Source: Kappaphycus alvarezii (lineage: Eukaryota > Rhodophyta > Florideophyceae > Gigartinales > Solieriaceae). From it: 64,000 nt of DNA. The stretch spans positions 310,001-374,000 of the forward strand of contig NADL03000080.1 of the NCBI GenBank assembly GCA_002205965.3, in the 5' to 3' direction. The notes beneath the pieces are model-generated. The model worked only from the letters and a program-made list of their open reading frames with translations. It had not been told where the DNA came from and ran no database searches. Below, one piece after another: positions 58,001-64,000 of this stretch. The position numbers and the translations under genes are program-made. Position 1 is the first letter of the stretch, and the number at the start of each line of letters is the position of its first letter.

Positions 58001-59876
58001 GCCAGTGCGCATTCCTCATTCCTATAGCGCTTCAGGCTCCGAATCTGCCAAGAAAGGATGGCCCTCTTTCTGAACAGAGAGGCTCTCCCGACAAAGCACA
58101 TAGAACTGAATCATGGAAGAGCGCATTGTCGGACGATAGCGGCAATAATTTAGTGCCAAGAGTTCCAGCTGGCAAGATTATAGGAAATGAGTTTGATCAG
58201 GAATACTACGCGAGATGCTTGACTCTAATGGATCTGTGTGCAAAAGGGGATCTAGCGGAAGTACTGAAGAAACTTGATGCCGGGACAGACCCGCAATTTG
58301 CTGATTATGACATGCGTACGCCGTTGCACATTGCGGCAGCGGAGGGTCACGAACGCATATGTGCAGTGTTGCTGGAAAGGGGTGCCCGTGTAGATGCCCG
58401 TGATAGATGGGCCCACACACCGATCGCGGACGCTATTGAAAATGGTCATATTGCCGTGGAGCATCTGTTGAAATCACATGGAGCAGTTTACGAGAAAAGG
58501 AATAACGAGGAGATGCTACATTACGAACTTATGCGAGGTGCTGCCGCCGGTGATCTTGAGTCTGTACGTGCGCAGATTGTCGCTGGGGCTGATGTAACAA
58601 GGTGCGACTACGACAGACGGACACCACTACACCTGGCTTGTTCGGAGGGCCACACTGAAGTTGCCGAACTTCTTCTAGTGAACGGCGCGTCGTCAGAAGT
58701 GCGCGACAGAAGGGGAAGGTCTCCAGTGGATGATGCGGTGAATAACGGACATAGGAGCATCCTTCGCGTCCTTCGCCAATACGGCGCGAGTATTCCTCGT
58801 CATTTGTTTGAAGCCCAACCAGAGTTAGATAATCAGAAGGGAATGGACTTGATAGAAAATACAGCTAGAGGCAGACTTGATGCAGTCACGCAGGCTATAG
58901 AAGATGGCGTAGATCCCAACTTTAAGGATTACGATCGAAGAACTCCTTTGCACCTGGCTTGTGTGGAAGGTCGCCAAGACATTGTTCGCTTCTTCTTCAA
59001 AGTGGTGCAATCGTCAATGTTGCCGATCGCTGGGGATCAACGCCCGAGAACGAAGCTCGAAAGGCTGGCCACGGTAAGATTGCGGAGGAGTTAATGGTGT
59101 GGGAGTCTAAGAGAAGCAACGCCAATCTGCTCTGAAATCGTTTGATTCCAATTCCACCAGTAGCAACGGGCATAGCCGTCATTCATTACCCCCAGGGGAA
59201 GAGAGAAGTGCTCACTTTGACCAGTTAACTCACGGCATTGGGCAAAGTGTTTCGATGGGAGCAATTACAAGTATTAATTTGTCAGCTGATGACTTTGCTG
59301 CGAAATATCCGTCCCCGGCCAATGTCGAATCTCGAATTTCGGACAGTATGCCGTCGGTGTCTCTTCCCGCTGTTAAGATGGATGGGCCGATGCAGCTATA
59401 ACTGCAGGCTTGGATGATGAGCAACGGTTGTTAGAGAAGGAATACAACGAAAAAATGCTGCAGCTTGTGGAAATGCGTCGCAAAGCTATTGAGGCCCTTA
59501 ATAGGCGGAAACCTCTCGACCCTGCGCGGTCACCTCGTGCCTCTGTCGATGCGTTCCCTGTGGCGATAATCGGCCACGCAGGTAAGTTAGCCAGTAATGT
59601 GTGCTCCGCTGCAGAAATGGATCGGAGACTAGAAGGTAGTTCGGGGATAGTGGCGTCAACGTCGTTTGGCTCGCTTGGGAATGGCAGTGAGACCAAGATA
59701 TCAGCATCACCGCGGAGAAATTCTATGGGGTCTGTTTTTGTCGGTGGTGTTGCCCCTGTTCAAGTTATTGCTCATGGGAGTGGTCCTGGTGCAGAGAAAA
59801 TAATGTCCCGGCGAGTGGATCCACACATTCGTTTGCTTGTAGATAATTTGGTAGATGTGGCGTCACGCAGGAGGTG
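55066..59876 (+). CDS. WNK-type Ser/Thr kinase joined to ankyrin repeats (several frame breaks)
   Basis: Residues about 25-290 are a WNK kinase. Lysine sits in the glycine loop (GRGSYKTVYK); the usual beta-3 lysine is replaced (EVAWNKL); HRDLKCDNVFI, KIGDLGLS and GTPEFMAPELYEE are intact, as is EYPYSECNNMAQIFKK. A WNK-type PF2/OSR1-C-like module follows (FYIGLEIPIRDAIKRVEFTF, about residue 365), then a long Ser/Pro-rich linker. Single-base frame changes at about 57304-57348 and 58040-58073 lead into ankyrin repeats (58216-59110) in three similar modules, each beginning like GDLESVRAQIVAGAD and DYDRRTPLHLACSEGH. Further changes near 58990, 59130 and 59390 lead to a helical C-terminus (EKEYNEKMLQLVEMRRKAIE) ending at 59876. 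Every break leaves an open continuation, so I read one gene of about 1,600 codons. Two separate adjacent genes remain possible. Confidence 0.75.
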
Positions 59877-60043
59877 ATTGATGGGTTACGCTAACATGTA
59901 TAGTACGTGTTTTCGTTTAGTATACGAAGTAGCAGTCAGCACGAAAGAGCACTTACATTGGGACAACCACATGAGAAAAGTAAAGTGGCGTACGACAAGT
60001 AGGAACGTGATTACAAGACGTCCAGTGCCTAGGCAATGGTAAG

Positions 60044-61553
60044 TTACTTTTCCATGCCCAAAGACCACACCTTCGTTGTTTGATCCGTCGAACCAGTGAA
60101 AAACCGGTGGGCGACGCCTGCTAGACTCATTATTGGACCCAAGTGTCCGCCATGTTCGGCGACTAATTTCTTGCTACTGACATCAAACACTTTCAATGTC
60201 CTGTCCGCACACCCAACGTAGACATGACTTGCATCAAATTTCAACGCATTGACCCGACACCCTACGTCAACAACAGCTGTGCAGCTGGCCGTTCGCAAAT
60301 CCCAAAATCGAAGGTCATGGTCTGTGCCTCCAGAAATTAAAGTATCGTCGTTAAACTGCAGCGCCGAACAGCACCTCCAGAATGACCTTGCAGAACCCTG
60401 TGGCAACGCCCAGTACGGGTATCAAACATTCTTATCAAACTATCCCCCCCACCAGATGCCAGCCCATGTCGTAGGAACTGTAGGCAATAGACCCCACTCT
60501 CGTGCTGAATAACTGACGTATCTTGCCCTCCGTTGAGGTCTATTCGCCGCAAAGTCTTGTCCAATGACCCGGAAACAAGAATATCCTCGTCATCCAGCTG
60601 CACACAGGTGACACCAGCATCATGACCGCGTAATATTGCTTTGCAAGTACCACGGCCACGGGCATCGTTCAAATCCCAGACGCGCACTGTCTTATCCCCG
60701 GACCCTGAAACAGCGCTCTCCCCTCCCCGTGCGAATGCCACTGCATGCACCCATCCCTCATGTCCGTACAATGTATCCAACCTTCTTCCTGTCTGCAGGT
60801 CCCACGTTCGTAGAGATCTATCAGAGCTTGCCGAGATCAGTACATTAGTAGCATTGCACACATCGACACCAAGAACATTGCCAGTATGACCGTACAGCGT
60901 CCTCTTACAGGCGGCACTAGGGCGCGGTCGTGGTCTAGCACTAACGCCACGTGGTTGAACCGAATGTGATTCCCCTTTCAACTCTCGCACGGTAGCTTCG
61001 AAGCGTTGTGACTCCGTGGAGATATTAGCGACCTTTTCATCCAACGCGGCTATCTTCTCCCGGTTTTCCTCATCTCTCAAGCCTAGGGTATCCAAATTCT
61101 CCTCTAGACGCCCTTTCTGTTGTAGCATTTCATTCAACTGCAATTCCAGTTGCCTCAACTGACTCACCACTGCACTCTTTGATTAAATATGGCTGCGCTC
61201 TCCCTGACCAAAAAGTCGCGCTCATTTTTCATTTCAAGATATAACCTAGCGACATTCTCCAAAGACACAAAATGTGGACTTGGGCTGGGCCCATCCATTG
61301 CAATGGAGATACTGTCATTGTCTCCCCTCGGGAGCGTGGTGGCGACACAGGCATTCTTGTAGGAAGAACGATAGCAGATGTTTGTGACGGCGTTATCACT
61401 CGGCTCTTCCTCCACAGTAAACGAGCCTGGTTTTGATCTTTCCACAGGTGTGATCGGAGGCAGATCCCAAATGCTTGGCGGGTCGGCGGTACGTGCGTGG
61501 GGCGAAGATGTGGGCTCCTCAACCACTGCAGTGCGCAATGTCGTCTCCGCCAT
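60044..61553 (-). CDS. Coiled-coil WD40 protein, Mdv1/Mda1-like mitochondrial division factor (two frame breaks)
   Basis: N-terminal unstructured part from MAETTLRTAVVEEPTSS (61553), a helix (LENVARLYLEMKNERDFLV), then after a frame change near 61165 a coiled coil (LRQLELQLNEMLQQKGRLEE) and seven WD40 blades: ASSDRSLRTWDL, GSGDKTVRVWDL, GSLDKTLRRIDL, GGGDSLIRMFDT, GGTDHDLRFWDL, GCADRTLKVFDV and GSTDQTTKVWSL. A second frame change near 60370-60400 separates blades four and five. Coiled coil plus seven-bladed propeller is the layout of Mdv1/Caf4 and red-algal Mda1, which recruit dynamin to mitochondria; the functional call is by architecture. It is convergent with the WNK gene and divergent from bL12m. 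Confidence 0.7.
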
Positions 61554-62007
61554 AATGAGCTTGCGTATAGAAGCGGATTGTAAAGGAGACGGCGAATTGG
61601 CAAGTGGCCGATGGCCGTCGCCCGGTTGTGGCTCAGTGGATCCAGAGCTTTTGAGCTGCTGTTGTGTGTTGACGTGCTGGTTGTGATTCGTAGGTGTGTA
61701 CAAGGCACCGTATTAGCTGAGGGAGTCCTTTTACAGCCTGCCAAACTACGCAATCAGCGCCTTCTAACGAAGCCATTCGGGCCATTTACGGTAGAAATGA
61801 GCGAGTTCTACATGAGTATGATAAGATATATTGTTCAAAATGCCTCAAAACGATCTTTAAGAAAATTTGAAAAAATTTTTTCTTCCAAAAAAACTGTAAT
61901 CGTGTCCACCACGACTTACACGTGGATCTTTATATGAACTGTTGTACCGCCCAAGTAACAAATGGTGAGCACGAGCGGGGGCACGACGTCGACAACATCT
62001 GTCTTAA

Positions 62008-62026
62008 TCTCTCTTTCTAAGAGAGA
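62008..62026 (+). repeat. Short hairpin upstream of bL12m
   Basis: TCTCTCTT and AAGAGAGA flank a three-base loop, 60 bp before the ATG at 62087. It probably lies in the leader of the transcript. Confidence 0.5.
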
Positions 62027-62086
62027 CATTCGAGATAAATCCCGATTTTAGCAATCGCAACAGGCGAGGCAGAGCATCTTCCTCCC

Positions 62087-62632
62087 ATGATGCAAGCACA
62101 GATCCTAAGCAAAGCTCACCGCACGCTCTCTCGGTGCCGGCCGCAATTGCGTCAGCTATGCGCGCAAGCCGCATCAGAGCCGGTGGGCATTCCACCCGCC
62201 CCTGGGGCTGCTGTGGCTGCTTCTCCGCGTGTGCAATCTCTGCTTGACGAGCTAGTCTCGCTCAACATGTTGGAGGTCAAGCAATTAACGGATGGACTGA
62301 AAGATCGGTTGGGAATCGATGACTCGATGGCCATGCCAATGAATCCAACCATGTTTGCCAACATGGCTGGGTCAGCACCAGCGGCAGCTGCGGATACAAA
62401 GGAGGCTGAACCAGAGAAAACGGAGTTTGATGTCAAGTTGGAGAAGTTCGATGCGGCGAAAAAGATTGCTGTGATAAAGGAGATTCGGGCAATTACAGGA
62501 TTGGGGTTGAAGGAGGCAAAGGCATTGGTGGAGGATGCACCAAAGGTGTTTAAGAGTGCGGTATCAAAGGACGAGGCGGAGCAATTGAGGGATAAGTTGA
62601 AGGATGTCGGTGCAGTGGTGGTTTTGGAATAA
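62087..62632 (+). CDS. Mitochondrial ribosomal protein bL12m (L7/L12)
   Basis: Stalk protein that recruits translation factors to the mitochondrial ribosome. 181 codons, intact. The basic leader [20 protein letters not shown] is a typical mitochondrial presequence. The N-terminal dimerisation part ([20 protein letters not shown]) is followed by an Ala/Pro hinge. The C-terminal domain reads [40 protein letters not shown], and ends with [22 protein letters not shown] is the factor-binding helix signature. Mitochondrial rather than plastid location is inferred from the leader and because plastid L12 is often plastid-encoded in red algae. Confidence 0.92.
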   Translation: MMQAQILSKAHRTLSRCRPQLRQLCAQAASEPVGIPPAPGAAVAASPRVQSLLDELVSLNMLEVKQLTDGLKDRLGIDDSMAMPMNPTMFANMAGSAPAAAADTKEAEPEKTEFDVKLEKFDAAKKIAVIKEIRAITGLGLKEAKALVEDAPKVFKSAVSKDEAEQLRDKLKDVGAVVVLE

Positions 62633-63091
62633 CCCAGGCCGGAGTAAGAGGAAATATCGCATAGGGTGCTACGGTGTAAATCAACGTCGCCGGCCAGCCA
62701 AAAGCCGAGGGCGATCGTCTTGGACGTGCAACTAGGCAAGTAGATGTCAAAGTCGACGGTAAATGTAACCATTTATTCCTCTGCGCTACAACAACACAGC
62801 GGTGCACCCAATGTACCAGCACTGTGCTCTCACACTCACGCAAACGCTATCGCAAACATGCGAGCGACGGTAGCGTAGAGATCGCGCTGGGACGCGGAAG
62901 AACGACTCCGTTCAAAAAACGCAGGCCTCAGATACACTCTGCACAGCGCGGCATGTGCCTGTCAAAGGCGAAGCAAGCCTCAAACAAAGCAATACACATT
63001 TCTCACCACTGTCCGCCCTTCTGAGACAAGATACCTCGCTTCCATCGACACGTCCAAAAATGGCCTATTGTCACAGCCATCAACCATGTGT

Positions 63092-63319
63092 TTAATATCT
63101 GTGCTCACGCGCAAGACGCTCGTGGTGTGCAGGGGCCCAGGTGATAACGGCGGCGAAAATTATAGCCCCGGGTGCCATATCCTTGACAAACTGCAGCTTG
63201 CGCGCCATCCTGGCCATCAGATACTTGGTATCGAACACATCGCCGAAGAGCTTTTGCTCATATGGCGACGTGAAATACTCGATTTGGCCACGCACGCGCG
63301 GCGGGATCTTCGGCGGCAT
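63092..63319 (-). CDS. Complex III subunit QCR8-like
   Basis: Small single-helix subunit of mitochondrial ubiquinol-cytochrome c reductase. From MPPKIPPRVRGQIEYF (63319) the protein is 75 residues, close to the usual 70-90. SPYEQKLFGD matches the N-terminal SPFEQK-type motif, one membrane helix follows (PGAIIFAAVITWAP), and it ends EREH-like (RLAREHRY), where QCR8 ends EHRF-type. The frame is open upstream to 63547, but that extension is low-complexity Pro/Ser and unlike the family. Convergent with bL12m. Confidence 0.75.
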   Translation of the reverse strand: MPPKIPPRVRGQIEYFTSPYEQKLFGDVFDTKYLMARMARKLQFVKDMAPGAIIFAAVITWAPAHHERLAREHRY

Positions 63320-64000
63320 GATTCTGACGGGTGGCTGTGGAGGAGCGCGGTGAGAGGTTGGTCTGGGAAAAGTTGGCGAGGTCGATGGTGTGAATGTGGT
63401 TGAGTTGCGGAGAATTGGAGAATTTGGAATGCGTTTGCTGGCGACCTTCGATGATTGTTTTGGCAGTCGGACACCTGGTGGTTGTGGGCGAGTTGGCCGC
63501 TGTGTGTTACTGTACCGATGTAAATAGTGGTCCTCGGTCCGTTCCATAGGGCCGTACGGGGCGTTGCAATTTTGGAACTGCAGAACTCATTCTCTGCATT
63601 GGTGGCCTCCCTCAGGAGAAAAGTATAGTCAACTGTAATCACCGATTCGTAGCGACATCAGGGAAGACTCTTTCCTTGTTTCCCCCCCTCCAATTTCACC
63701 TCCTCTTCGTACTTCCCGCAAGCCATCTGCCATCTGTCTGTCGGCTTTCGTGATGCGAGATATAGATCGAATCTCTTCATGACATGTGAAGTGAGTAATA
63801 TCGCGCTTGGCGGCGTTTGAACCCATGCAATGCGTTACGATTACTCTTAAACCTATCTACTTTATTCCATAATTCAAGCTTTTCTCAAGATTCCTGAACA
63901 AAGAAAGCGCAAGACACACCAACTTGATCCCTCTTCTTGTCTCACTTCTTGCATACCCCGCTGCAATGTCCGTAATTTTTTGTAGCATTGAATAATATTC
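63320..64000. other. Right-edge region without supported gene
   Basis: Upstream of QCR8. A minus-strand frame (63629-63826) and others have no known content, and nothing repeat-like stands out. Confidence 0.4.

Overview
The window reads as nuclear DNA of an intron-poor eukaryotic alga, most likely a multicellular red alga; Chondrus-type florideophytes are my first guess, and the species call is an inference. The reasons are host genes with long reading frames and no visible introns, a plastid-type dihydrolipoyl dehydrogenase with a leader, N-glycosylation and secretory genes (ALG8, KDEL receptor), mitochondrial proteins (bL12m, QCR8), a coiled-coil WD40 protein of the kind used in mitochondrial division, and a heavy load of old Copia-like and LINE retroelements.

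Layout. 1-3777: the 5' LTR, gag, protease/integrase tail and reverse transcriptase of a minus-strand Copia-like element that runs off the left edge. 3.8-12.9 kb: host genes (an unknown coiled-coil protein, plastid LPD, a second unknown protein, a PCID2-like gene) interrupted by a minus-strand LINE with a restriction-like endonuclease. 13.1-16.9 kb: a related plus-strand LINE interrupted by a 26-bp minisatellite. 17817-21688: a Copia-like element with both LTRs but no reverse transcriptase. 23.5-24.1 kb: the 3' end of a third LINE. 24203-32648: an old long Copia-like element with a small pogo-like transposon nested in it. 33.1-35.2 kb: PIF/Harbinger remnants (transposase plus opposite-strand Myb-like gene). 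35.2-46.3 kb: an AT-rich desert with a very old minus-strand LTR element, an unrecognised broken gene-like region and a Tc1/mariner remnant. 46.5-63.3 kb: a compact host gene island with ALG8, a GT8-like glycosyltransferase, a DusC-like tRNA-dihydrouridine synthase, the KDEL receptor, a WNK kinase joined to ankyrin repeats, a Mdv1/Mda1-like WD40 protein, mitochondrial bL12 and complex III QCR8.

Two features run through the whole window. First, many conserved genes are split by single-base frame changes while the protein similarity continues straight across the break. This looks more like consensus indel errors than decay, although PCID2 also carries an in-frame stop. Second, a pentamer, TACAG/CTGTA, occurs as short runs and palindromes between genes.

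How the genes relate. ALG8 (lipid-linked oligosaccharide assembly), the GT8-like enzyme (probably Golgi) and the KDEL receptor (ER retrieval) all serve the secretory pathway, while bL12m, QCR8 and the WD40 protein serve mitochondria. I see no operon-like logic beyond compactness. The most unusual host gene is the WNK-ankyrin protein.
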